Source of the DNA: Halichoerus grypus | Taxonomy: Eukaryota > Chordata > Mammalia > Carnivora > Phocidae | Assembly (NCBI RefSeq): GCF_964656455.1 | Contig: NC_135719.1 | Coordinates: forward strand, 129,437,444 to 129,501,443 | Direction: 5' to 3' | Length of the DNA: 64,000 nt | Shown here: one piece after another, positions 23,105-33,660 of the stretch | Position numbering within the stretch: the stretch's first letter is position 1 | Layout of the letters: every line of letters starts with the position of its first letter | The notes under the pieces: model-generated | Told to the model about the DNA's origin: nothing | Databases searched by the model: none | What the model saw: the letters and a program-made list of their open reading frames with translations, nothing else | Translations under genes and position numbers: made by a program

Positions 23105-24186
23105 TTTTTTTTTTTAATTTTATTCTATTATGTTATGTTAGTCACCATACAATACATCATTAGTTTTTGATGCAGGGTTCCACGATTCATTGTTTCCGTA
23201 TAACACCCAGTGCTCCATGCAGTACGTGCCCTCCTTAATACCCATCACCAGGCTAACCCATCCCCCCACCCCCCTCCCCTCTAAAACCCTCAGTTTGTTT
23301 CTCAGAGTCCATAGTCTCTCATGGTTCATCTCACCCTCCAATTCCCCCCGTTCATTTTTCCCTTCCTTCTCCTAATGTCCTCTGTGCTATTCCTTATGTT
23401 CCACAAATAAGTGAAACCATATGATAATTGACTTTCTCTGCTTGACTTATTTCACTTAGCATAATCTCCTCCAGTCCCATCCATGTTGATGTAAAAGTTG
23501 GGTATTCATCCTTTCTGATGGCTGAGTAATATTCCATTGTATATATGGACCACATCTTCTTTATCCATTTATCTGTTGAAGGGCATCTCGGCTCTTTCCA
23601 CAGTTTGGCTATTGCGGACATTGCTGCTATGAACATTGGGGTGCATATGGCCCTTCTTTTCACTACATCTGTGTCTTTGGGGTAAATACCCAGTGGTGCA
23701 ATTGCTGGGTCATAGGGTAGCTCTATTTTTAATTTTTTGAGGCACCTCCACACTTTTCCAAAGTGGCTGTACCAACTTGCATTCCCACCAACAGTGTAAG
23801 AGGGTTCTCCTTTCTCCACAACATCTCTATTTGTTGTTTCTTGCCTTGTCAATTTTTGCCATTCTAACTGGTATAAGGTGATATCTCAATGTGGTTTTGA
23901 TTTGAATTTCCCTGATGGCTAATGAAATGAACATTTTTTCATGTGTCTGTTAGCCATTTGTATGTCTTCTTTGGAGAAGTGTCTGTTCATGTCTTCTGCC
24001 CATTTTTTGACTTTGTTATTTATTTTTTGGGTGTTGAGTTTGAGAAGTTCTTTATAGATCTTGGATACCAGCCCTTTATCTGTCCTGTCATTTGCAAATA
24101 TCTTCTCCCATTCTGTGGGTTGCCTCTTTGTTTTGTTGACTGTTTCCTTTGCTGTGCAGAAGCTTTTTATCTTGATGAAGCCCCAG
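23105..24186 (-). mobile_element. 5'-truncated L1 (about 1.1 kb): 3'UTR plus C-terminal ORF2
   Basis: Poly(T) at the left marks the 3' end of a minus-strand L1. The left 290 bases are carnivore L1 3'UTR (TTAGTCACCATACAATACAT, AATACCCATCACCAGGCTAA). The reverse strand of 23394-23852 is open for 152 codons. It holds ORF2 C-terminal blocks [56 protein letters not shown] and MLSEISQAEK. Further right the ORF2 region is broken by stops. The imperfect duplication TAGAATCACA/TAGATTCACA at 23093-23102 and 24187-24196, each followed by T, bounds it. It has no promoter or reverse-transcriptase domain, so it is inactive. Confidence 0.93.
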
Positions 24187-24199
24187 TAGATTCACATTT

Positions 24200-24270
24200 T
24201 TTTCTGATGTTTTCAACAGTATCTAATATGGTGCCTTGTACATACAGTGACAGTTGATGGGTGAATAAAT
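24200..24270 (+). mobile_element. LINE L2 3' tail fragment
   Basis: ATGGTGCCTTGTACATACAG and GATGGGTGAATAAATGAACT resemble an L2 end directly abutting the L1 insertion. Confidence 0.45.
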
Positions 24271-24462
24271 GAACTGGAGGAAGGACAAGCAGAGTTGAGG
24301 AGAGGAGAAGAAGAAACAAATACTCTGTAATAACATTGCTGTAAGAACTATCTACCCATTTCATGGATTGGATGGCTAAGTTTGAGAGAAATTAATAGAA
24401 TATCTTTGATATAATTAAAATTACAATACAAATAATGATGCTTTTCATGTCCACCCTCTTTT

Positions 24463-24655
24463 TTTATTTTATTTTATTTTATTTTATTTATTTGAGAGAG
24501 AGAGAGAGTGAGAACACGAGCTGGGTGAGGGACAGAGGGAGAAGCAGACTCCCCGCTGAGCAGGGAGCCCGACGCGGGGCTTGATCCCGGGACTCCAGGA
24601 TCATGACCCAAGCTGAAGGCAGATGCCTAACCAACTGAGCCACCCAGGTGCCCCA
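24463..24655 (-). mobile_element. tRNA-derived CAN-SINE
   Basis: Reverse orientation: (TTTTA)n tail, GAGAGAGAGAGAGTGAG, GACTCCCCGCTGAGCAGGGA, inverted head GAGCCACCCAGGTGCCC. Target-site duplication CATGTCCACCCTCTTT (24446-24461) versus CATATCCACCCTCTTT (24656-24671), one mismatch. Confidence 0.96.
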
Positions 24656-25332
24656 CATATCCACCCTCTTTGCCAAAAGTTCAGAAGGGGTTCCTCAATG
24701 ACCACCCCTGTGTAGAAGATAAACTACTTAATGTCTCTTGAGTTGTCAAAAACAATAAATGATTCTAGTTTAAACTGAGGTTCAAGAATTGGTTCTTTTT
24801 TTTTTTTTCTTAAAATACATCCCTTTGTTTCTATTTATATATGGCAAGGAAATGACTTCAAGTAGCAATCATTGCTAGCCAGGCTTCAAGATGGATATTT
24901 CCATTCTGTCTCTGACAAGGCGGTAGGAGGGGTGGGATGTGCTTTCATACCTTTCTGGTGCATGTTTGAATGATTGTAAAAATTAGAAACATACTGAAGC
25001 TGTTATGACAGCCCTGCCTTTTGAAACCTTCTAATTAATGCCTTGGGTTGTCTAGAGAGCTAGTTCTGTTACCTAAATGGAGAATGCAAGGTTCTCCTTG
25101 GTTTTCTCATCATGCAGGGAAGAGATGGCTGGGGAAGTAAATGCACACCCTATCTGTGGTGGCTAGCAGTCACTGAGAGAATTGCTTGGTAGAAATTTGA
25201 TTGACTTGTGTATATAATGCAGCCTCTTCTAGCTCTCATCCCATCTGGGTTTGTGTGTGTGCATGTGTATGTGTGAAGAAAGAGAGGGAGGGAGGGAGAG
25301 GATGCTCATGGGTTTGCATGTGTTAGCTAGAA

Positions 25333-25496
25333 TAGTGCTTCATAAACTGTTATGTGGATACAGATCACCTGGGTGACCTTCTTAAAGCACAGATTCTGAT
25401 TCCATTCTGGGGTGGGGCCTAAGATGATACATTTCTAGCTAGCTCCCAGATGATGTCCTGTTGTAGTATGTGGACCTCACTTTGTGGAGCAGGGAT
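25333..25496 (+). mobile_element. MER5A-type hAT-Charlie DNA transposon
   Basis: Sense MER5A blocks in order: GTGCTTCATAAACTG, GATACAGATCACCTGGGTGA, AGCACAGATTCTGATTCCAT, GGGGTGGGGCCTAAGATGAT, CTCCCAGATGATGTC. A non-autonomous element with no coding capacity. Confidence 0.88.
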
Positions 25497-28106
25497 CTCA
25501 TAGATATTTCCAGTTTCTCGCTGAGCAGTTGTAACATCTCTTTAGCTATCTCTCCTAAAAAGTCTCCCCAAACTTCATTCAGGGACCTTCAAAAACAGGA
25601 ACTGCTAACCCAAACCATTCTGTAAGATAGAGAATGGATACCCAGTTGGGGATTAACAAAGAAAACTGTATCCCATCAGACAGGCCTGGTTCCACTGTCC
25701 CTTCCTCCTGCCCCTTACTTTGCTACATGCCCCCGAGGCAGATGGGAAAAAAAGTAGGTAGAATTTAACTTGTCATAATATTTATCCCCCTTTCTGAGAA
25801 GTGACCTCTGATGAAAGCAGAAGGATGTGAATGATTTTAATCCTCAGTAACAATGGGGAACCAGTCCTGACCATCTTGAGTAGTATAAATCTATAAAATG
25901 ACAGATTTTTCTCCTCTGCCTCTCCACCTTCTCCTTCCAGATACTGAGAGAGACATATATTCATGCACCCACAACTCACACTATAATGCACAGTGAAATT
26001 GCACCCAGGCTTTATCTCGGAGCTGCTGTTCTGATGATTAATGCCCCACTGGCTGGGAAGCTATTCCTCCGAAGAAAGACAAGGAGAAAGAAAGAAACAT
26101 GAAATATATCTCTGAGACCATTTCTCATTATTATTATTATTATCATTATTAGCTCCTCACTGCCCTATTCTGCTTGGCAAAGGGGAGGGGATGGCATTTG
26201 AAAGCAGATTTCATGGGGGAGAAATGAGCAGGGGCAAGGTAGAAATAGACAACTTGTGCTAAAGAGAACTGACCTGGATGGGATTTTGTTGTTGTTACCA
26301 TTTATTTCTGGTCTTGTTTGTTTTATTATTTTTGTTGTTTTATTTTAAAGCCTCCATCTGTGTCTTCTGTATTTCCCCCTTAGGCATTTTTTTTTGCATG
26401 TCTTCTTTTGTCTTTATTGAGTCTCTGTCTATAAGAATCAATATGATATAATGTATGCAAATGTTGTTCCTGACCACTTATGCAAAAGACTGGACAGAAT
26501 AATTTCATTGCTCTGTAACTCCTATAATATAATTGCCTCCATATCCTGGCTGATTTCAAGTTTTTGAAAGGATTACTTTAAAAAAAAATAATGCTCTCCA
26601 TGTAGGTATTGTGTTAGCCACAGTGTCTGATTCTCTCCTGTTTCTCATTCAAAGAAAAGGTGATTGCTAAGTAATCTCTGGCTCCGTTATTTAGGAGGAC
26701 TACACAACAGTGGTCTTTGTTGGGAAGATGGGACCATAGTAAAAGCATTATCACAACACCTGTGTCTACTGATAAAGTGGCAAATTCATTAACCTAGACA
26801 GAAAGTACTATAATCTGATTTAGAAAATGCTGTATTTCCGAAGTTGAGTTCATGAGGAAATGGAATTTATAGCTGCGGTGCTATAGGTGTGATTTTGTAT
26901 TCAATTAACAAGTGTTTGAGTAAATTAAGTACCGACTCTGGGCTAGGTACTATTCTAGGCACTCAGTCTGTAGAAACACAAACCAGACAAAGACCCTCTT
27001 TCCTCATGGGGCCTGTATTCTATTACACAAACATTGGGCACCTGAAGAATCCAGGCTTTGGGGAAACAAAGAATGAATATATTTCTGCCTTAACAGACAA
27101 TCTGGTAGGGTTTTCAAGTATTTTCTGAATCTGAGCTCATTTTTTTAAGTCAGTTGTCTACAGAAACTTTCGCATGCTGATCTGCTATTATAGTTACAGA
27201 GGCAGGAGGCAGCAACCCCCTCTGTTTAGACCGGTCAGCTCTCAGAATAAGGTCTTTCATTTCTCCTCAAAAAAGACAAGTGTCAAATTTAAATCATGTC
27301 TCTTTTTTGGCTAACAAGTTGGCAATAGTAAAACCACATTACCATAAAATGATTGTGTTTGAAATGTATTTTTGTCTCAAGGACTACGTGTGCGACATTT
27401 ATTGCAAATGTTTTATTGGCTTGGGATTTTAGTTTCATGGAATGTTGATACTGGGAGAATCTCAGAGATTGTCCAGTTATTCAGCCCACAGAACTGATTG
27501 AGCTTTAGAGATGGGCCAACCTGATTTCAAGTTCTGATTTCATCATTAAAAGCTGTATATCCAGGGGCAAATTACTTGCCCACCTTTTTAAATTTAGACA
27601 GTAAGCCTTTATTAATTTGATGGTTTAATTTTTATCTAAATAATGCATCTACATAACTCAAAACCTTACACAGCACCCAGACTTCCATTACTTTAGTGCA
27701 GAGACACCATTACATTGGAAGAGATGCATCATTACTTCATCTGCTAGCAGTGTCAACTAATCGCTATCAGCTGAATCCTTCCCTGGAGCTGCCCTTGGCT
27801 AAAGAAGCCACCTTGCCCAAAGTCCAGCCCCTTCCTGTGGATGTGCCCATATCTAGTGAGTGGTGGATGGGGCTGGGGGGTGGGAAGGGATATATAGAGA
27901 CCCAGCTGCTTGTCTCAAGTCTGCACAGCTGGTAAGAGCCTCCCAGCTAGAATGCACTATGTGAGTGTTGAGGTCAGCTGAGGTCTTTGATGCAACTTCA
28001 TTGAAGTTCACCTCCTCCCTCTTCCTAGAGTCTGACAGCATCCTTCCCAAAACCTCCCAAACAGAAAACTGGCTCTCGGGGTCTGTTTCCTGAGAAACCC
28101 AAGTTA
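25497..28106. other. Intron, largely unique
   Basis: Contains an (ATT)n tract at 26127-26150, an exact POU-type octamer ATGCAAAT at 26455-26462, an old unassigned repeat around 26905-27010 and a possible MIR at 27505-27590. The stretch 26160-26890 shows no repeat. No exon recognised. Confidence 0.5.
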
Positions 28107-28119
28107 AGACAGTATCTAG

Positions 28120-28242
28120 TCAGATGGTAGCTCGATTTATAATGGTGATCACTTTGTAATGTATATAAATGTTGAAATACTATGTTGTATACTTGAAACT
28201 AATATAATATTGTATGTCAACTATACCTCAATAGGGGGGAAA
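28120..28242 (+). mobile_element. L1 3' tail fragment with target-site duplication
   Basis: ATAATGGTGATCACTTTGTA, TGTTGTATACTTGAAACTAA and ATTGTATGTCAACTATACCT are the 3' end of an older mammalian L1 (L1MA-like). Flanks AGACAGTATCTAG (28107-28119) and AGATAGTATCTAG (28243-28255) match at 12 of 13 positions. Confidence 0.82.
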
Positions 28243-28269
28243 AGATAGTATCTAGAGACCTAAAAGAAA

Positions 28270-28380
28270 ACAAGCACGACTCTCATCGATCTCAGGGTCA
28301 TGAGTTCAAGCCCCTACTTTAAAAACAAACAAAAAAAGAAAACAAAACAAAAACCAAAAGAAAACAAGCAAACAACAGCA
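28270..28380 (+). mobile_element. Fragment of tRNA-derived SINE with A-rich tail
   Basis: GATCTCAGGGTCATGAGTTC followed by AAGCCCC and ACTTTAAAAAC resembles the internal part of an older CAN-SINE. An (AAAAC)-rich tail runs to about 28380. The head is missing. Confidence 0.55.
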
Positions 28381-28945
28381 AAAGCACAGAAGTCTCTTTC
28401 CCCATCTCCCTGTGCCTTGTAGTCCTACTCCACACTGGCACTCTCTTAGATGCTTTTCCAGACATTTCCCTCTATATTTCTAATAATATGCTTATATTTC
28501 TTGACTTTTTCAGCTAAATATTAACTAATATCTTCTGACTCTGGGAGAAAAGGATTGCATTTTCTCACCCTCTCCGTTTTCCAACTCACACACACTCCCT
28601 CACCTTCAATTTCCCAATAAAATTCTGTCACATTTTGATTGAATCAGTGCTCTCAGTTTACATTTTTATGACTTTCATTTATTGAGAAAAATGTAAAATC
28701 ATATGTGCATTCATTTATTCCACAAATAATCCCTGGGTGCTTAGAATGTGCCAGGCACTATTCTAGGAACTGAGGGTATAAGCAGTAAAAAAAAATGGAA
28801 TAAATGTCTGCCCCTGATACTTCCTTTCTCCCGCAACTCTTTGTTAGTAAATACCCTCATTTTCTCATTAGCTTATTCTTCTCTCCACCTATCAGTATTA
28901 TAGCCAACACAGCTATAAAATTTCTTCCAACATAAACACAGGTAG

Positions 28946-29013
28946 TGTTTTCATTTTCTTCAGATAAATACTGAACAGTGGAATTGCTGGGTCGTAGGGT
29001 AGTTCTATTTTTA
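28946..29013 (-). mobile_element. Inverted 5' segment of an older L1 (left part of composite)
   Basis: GAATTGCTGGGTCGTAGGGT and AGTTCTATTTTTAAT are reverse-strand L1 ORF2. The left flank AACACAGGTAG (28935-28945) recurs exactly at 31134-31144, the far side of the plus-strand L1 3' end. The two pieces therefore appear to be one insertion with an inverted 5' segment, as made by twin priming. Confidence 0.65.
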
Positions 29014-29015
29014 AT

Positions 29016-30430
29016 GTTTTTTTAATTTTATTTTATTATGTTAATCACCATACCTTACATCATTAGTTTCTGATGTAGTGTTCCATGATTCATTGTTTGT
29101 GCATAACACCCAGTGCTCCATTCAATACGTGCCCTCTTTAATACCCATCACCAGGCTAACCTATCCCCCCAACCCCCTCCCCTCTAGAACCCTCAGTTTG
29201 TTTCTCAGAGTCCATAGTCTCTCATGGTTCATCTCCCCCTCCGATTTCCCCCCCTTCATTTTTCCCTTCCTGCTATCTTCTTCTTCTTCTTTTTTTTTTC
29301 TTTAACATATAGTGTATTATTTGTTTCAGAGGTACAGGTCTGTGCTTCATCAGTCGTACACAATTCACCACACCCACCGTAGCACATACCCTCCCCAGTG
29401 TCTATCACCCAGCCACCCCATCCCTGCCATCCCCCTACTCCAGCAACCCTCAGTTTGTTTCCTGAGATTAAGAATTCCTCATATCAGTGAGATCATATGA
29501 TACATGTCTTTCTCTGATTGACTTATTTCACTTAGCATAATACTGTCTAGTTCCATCCACATCATTGCAAATGGCAAGATTTTTTTTTGATGGCTGCATA
29601 ATATTCCATTGTATATATACACCACTTCTTTATCCATTCATCTGTTGATGGACATCTTGGCTCTTTCCATAGTTTGGCTATTGTGGACATTGCTGCTATA
29701 AACATTGGGGTGCACATACCCCTTCGGATCACTACATTTGTATATTTGGGGTATTTACCCAGTAGTGCAATTGCTGGGTCGTAGGGTAGCTCTATTTTCA
29801 ACTTTTTGAGGAACCTCCATACTGTTTCCCAGAGTGGCTCTGCTAATTTACATTGTTGCCAACAGTGCACAAGAGTTTCCTTTTACCCACATCCTCTCCA
29901 ATACACATTATTTCTTTTCTTTTGGTTCTAGCCATTCTGACAGGTATGAAGTGATACCTCATTGCAGTTCTGATTTGCATCTCCCTGATCATTAGTGATG
30001 TTGAGCATCTTTTCATGTGCCTGTTGGCCACCTTTATATCTTCTTTTGAAAAATATCTTCATGGATCCTCTGCCCATTTTTCAATGAGATTGTTTATTAG
30101 ATTGTTTTATATTGAATGTTATGAGTTCTTTATATATTTTAGATGTTACGCCCTTATTGGATATATCATCTGCAAATATCTTCTCCCATTCAGGACGTTG
30201 CCTTTTCATTTTGTTTCTGTTTTCCTTTGCTGTGCAAAAGTCTTTTAGTGTGAAAAAATCCCATTTGTTTGTTTTTGCTTTTATTGTCCTTGCCTGAGGA
30301 GGCAGATCCAAAACTATCACTACAACCTGTGTCAAAGAGCTTACTGCCTGTTTTCTTCTAGGAGTTTTATGGTTTCAAGTCTTATTTTTAAGTCTTTAAT
30401 TCATAGAGTTAGTTTTGGGTGTAGTATAAA
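29016..30430 (-). mobile_element. L1 fragment (about 1.4 kb) with long 3'UTR, inserted within the older L1
   Basis: Minus-strand carnivore L1. The left end is 3'UTR: TTAATCACCATACCTTACAT, then CAGTTTGTTTCTCAGAGTCC, a pyrimidine-rich stretch, TTTGTTTCAGAGGTACAGGT and CAGTTTGTTTCCTGAGATTA. From about 29560 rightwards it is C-terminal ORF2; the reverse strand of 29562-29870 contains [19 protein letters not shown] and MFIAAMSTIAKLWKEPRCPS. Stops and frameshifts separate the open pieces, so it is dead. Its right boundary is uncertain by about 20 bases and no target-site duplication was found. Confidence 0.85.
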
Positions 30431-30592
30431 AAAAATGGTCTAGCAATTCCAGGTCTAGGTGTTCATCCCAAGAAAACAAAAACACTAATTTGAAAGATGA
30501 ATGCACTCTTATGTTCATCACGATGTTCCTTACAGTACCCAAGATATACAAGCAACCCAGTGTCTATCTGTAGACGAAGGGATAAAGAAAAT

Positions 30593-30626
<34 letters not shown>

Positions 30627-31133
30627 CACACCACAGTTGCTTTATATACATACGTACATACATACAGTGGAATATTACTCAGCCATAAAAAAGAACACAA
30701 TCTTGACATTTGCAACAGCACAGATGGAGGTAGAGGGTTTTATGCAAAGTGAAATAAGTCAGAGAAGGACAAATACTGTATGACTTTACTTATATGTGGA
30801 GTCTAAAAACATGACAAAACAAACTTATAGATACAGAGAAAAAACTGATGGTTGTCTGAGGGGAGTGGTGGGAGATTGGACAAAATAGGTGAAGGGGATT
30901 AAGAGGCACAATCTCCCAGTAATAAAATAAGTAAGACATAGGGATGTAATGTAGCACAGGGAATATAGTCAATAATATTGTAATAACTTTGTATGGTGAT
31001 AAACGGTAACTGCGTTATTGTGATGACCATTTTGTAATATACATAAATATTAAATCATTATATTGTACACTGGAGACTAATACAATATTGTATGCCAACT
31101 ATTCTTCAACAACAACAACAAACAAACAAATAG
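30431..31133 (+). mobile_element. Plus-strand 3' portion of the older L1
   Basis: Sense ORF2 C-terminal region (GGAATATTACTCAGCCATAA, GTGAAATAAGTCAGAGAAGG) followed by an L1MA-like 3'UTR (ATATTGTACACTGGAGACTA, AATATTGTATGCCAACTATT) and an A/C-rich tail. The duplication AACACAGGTAG at 31134-31144 closes it. A (GT)n tract at 30594-30623 lies within the ORF2 part. Confidence 0.87.
30594..30623. repeat. (GT)n microsatellite inside L1
   Basis: Fifteen uninterrupted GT units that expanded within the L1 ORF2 region. Confidence 0.97.
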
Positions 31134-31803
31134 AACACAGGTAGCCTATATTAGTACTTTTTTTCTTGGCAATCTCCCTGATAAACTTCTGTCTGTCTCC
31201 AGTCTGATATGGCTCAAGCCAGCCTGATATGGCATCTGTCATCCCGGAGCATCCTTGCTTCTCACTCTGGGAAATCCCTGGGCTTCAGTTTTATGTTAAA
31301 TCCCAAGTTTTGTCTTTCTTAGTTTGCTTGCTCATTCTGAAGGTGTGTAGTGTATCTTCCAGTAGCCTCCTGAGGAAGTGTGTGTGAAAAGTACAACCAT
31401 TGAGATTTTGTCTGTCTGAAGAACATCTTACCCATCCTCACCCCTGCTTAACAGTTTCCCTGGGAAGGACTTGTAGGTTGGAAATCATCCTCACTAATAC
31501 ATTTGAAAGCATTTGTCCAATGTCTTCAGGCATCCAATGTTGCAATTGTTGAGATAACAGTTTGATGTCTGATTCCTAGAATGCACGTTGTTTTTTTCTT
31601 TTTTTTTTTTTCTCTCTGAATCTCGGCTCATGATCAACAGACCTCAAGCTAGCACTTACAGCCGAGGTCTCCAGAACTGCATGCTGCTGCTCCCCTAAGC
31701 CTTGTGCTCTTGTACCATTGTTGTAACTCGCCTGTTAGCTGCCCTATGTTGGCACCCTAATTTTGGTAAAATTTGTTCAGTTCAGCTATTACTAAGCATT
31801 TAC

Positions 31804-31804
<1 letters not shown>

Positions 31805-31835
<31 letters not shown>
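31805..31835. repeat. (AC)n microsatellite
   Basis: About fifteen uninterrupted AC units. Confidence 0.97.
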
Positions 31836-31839
<4 letters not shown>

Positions 31840-32936
31840 GAACAACTATAATTTCAGAAAAGCATGGAGTTTGGAGGGTAACAAATGGTATACTGGAGCC
31901 TTGAGTATTTTATATAATATATAAATATATTTATATATTTTGTATTTATTATTATTATATACTAAAAATTATTATCAGTACAAAATTCTGGTAAGAATTA
32001 TATTACCAACTCCTTTTGTATACTGAGGCAAAACTTTGAATTCTTTTTTGTGTTCCCTTAGGGGCCTCTATTTTTGTGTATTTTTGTTTTTGTTTTTTAC
32101 TTTTATGCTAATACTCATTCCCTAGCCACCTCAGAGAGAATATGAATTAAAAATATATATATAAGTACTTTGAACATTTTGCACCCAGAAATGAGCATAA
32201 CCCAGTCTTCTGCTACATGCCAGATGCTTGTATTTTTGAAGAGGGGCAAGGATTAGAATTGTCACTTTGGAATTTTTGTGCTATGAAACATCAGTCAGTG
32301 TGTTTGCATGCCATTGAGTTCCATCATACAGTGTTTGGTGATAAAGTCTGTTCTCTTGGGTCTCTGCTTCTGTCAGTATTATCATTGTAATATATTTATT
32401 AGCTTCACTTTACATGTGATTGTTAATAGGTGTTACAGAATTACCCCCACATATTTTTTGCCCTTCAAGAATAGTAATACATTCTAAGAGCACAGGGATC
32501 CACCAAAAAAATCAATCAATCTATCTAGCTATCATCTATCTATATCAGTGAATTAATGTTGTGACCCTATGGCCTACTAGAAATAGGATTTGATTAAGTA
32601 TTTACACTAAGTATGAGCCAAAGGTTTACATTCATTGGAGGAGGGATGATTAAAGGCCAGAATGAGAAAATCATGAATAGGAGGTTTCAGGAGAAGTTTG
32701 AGTGTAGATGGTGAGGCTGCTCCCAAGGCTATTTCTATAGGGAATCATTTCTGTCAACATTTCCAACCAGAAAACAAAGATTGCTGGAAGCTCTGAAGTA
32801 GATCAAAATATTTGAAGAAGAAGGAGGATAAATAGCAAAATTCACTTCCAAAGCCATAAGAAAGTACCAAACAGCCATACAGAAAACACCTATAAAATGT
32901 TCTTTTGACTCCAGTAGCTACAGGGAGATTCATGGT

Positions 32937-32961
32937 TTTTTAATTTAATTTAATTTAATTT
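32937..32961. repeat. (TTTAA)n simple repeat
   Basis: Tandem pentanucleotide TTTAA, about five units. Confidence 0.9.
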
Positions 32962-33660
32962 GTTATTTTTTTTAGATTCGTGTTTTTTTTTTTAATTTGG
33001 AGGCTTTGTGGTAAATGTCTAGACAATTTGTTTTTGTTACATTGTGATCAACAATGTGCACAGTAATTAGAGGGAAATATTAATCACATAAAACCATACC
33101 AATCACGTCACTGATAAGAGGGGATGTAAGGTGTGTTTCTCTCTCTCTCCCCAGCCTCATTTTCAGTGGGCTGCATTCTTCTCTTTTCCTCCTTCCTCAC
33201 CATGTTAGGCATTTTTGAAAGAGAGCTTTCCTCTTTGTTCTGTTGTAAACATTTTTCCTATCTCAGCATCCTTTTTAAATTCAAGAAACATTTTCCTTTG
33301 CAATATACAATGAAAGGCGATTATGTTAGAAAATATCAGAGTTAGCTTTGTCGTGTCTGGCGCTGTTGAATCGTATTGTGTCCTCAAGAGCTCAAGAAAT
33401 GAGGCTGAGGGAATGACTTGGCAAGGGAACAAGGCCTCAGCCAGATCTCCCAGCCTTCCCCAAAACTCCCTGAGGCGAGAGAGATCCAGGTGGTGGATGG
33501 AAGTATTTGTCCCTGAAAGGATGGTGGAGATTCTGGCAAACCTCTATTTCTGTTTTCACTTGTAAGGCGGAAGCGGCCTTTACAAAGGGGGTCTTTGTAG
33601 TCTGTCTTTCTAGTATTTAATTTGAATTCAAGATGGTGGTAGGGAATTGAAAGAGGTAGA

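Larger units (their letters stand above)
31145..33660. other. Intron, unique and AT-rich
   Basis: Holds an (AC)n microsatellite at 31805-31835, a TA-rich stretch around 31905-31975 and (TTTAA)n at about 32937-32961. I recognise no other element and no exon. Overlapping frames at 33133-33565 on both strands have no protein resemblance. Confidence 0.5.

Noticed and set aside
23394..23852. 152-codon open frame on the minus strand
   Set aside because: It is the C-terminal end of L1 ORF2 in a 5'-truncated, inactive L1, not a host gene.
30501..30752. Frames containing Cys-Val or Thr-His repeats
   Set aside because: Translation of a (GT)n microsatellite inside L1, not a repeat protein.
28925..31144. 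Possible CRISPR-like or tandem array because similar 3'UTR phrases recur
   Set aside because: The recurrence is internal similarity of the L1 3'UTR (two CAGTTTGTTT phrases) and nested L1 copies; there is no regular spacer pattern.
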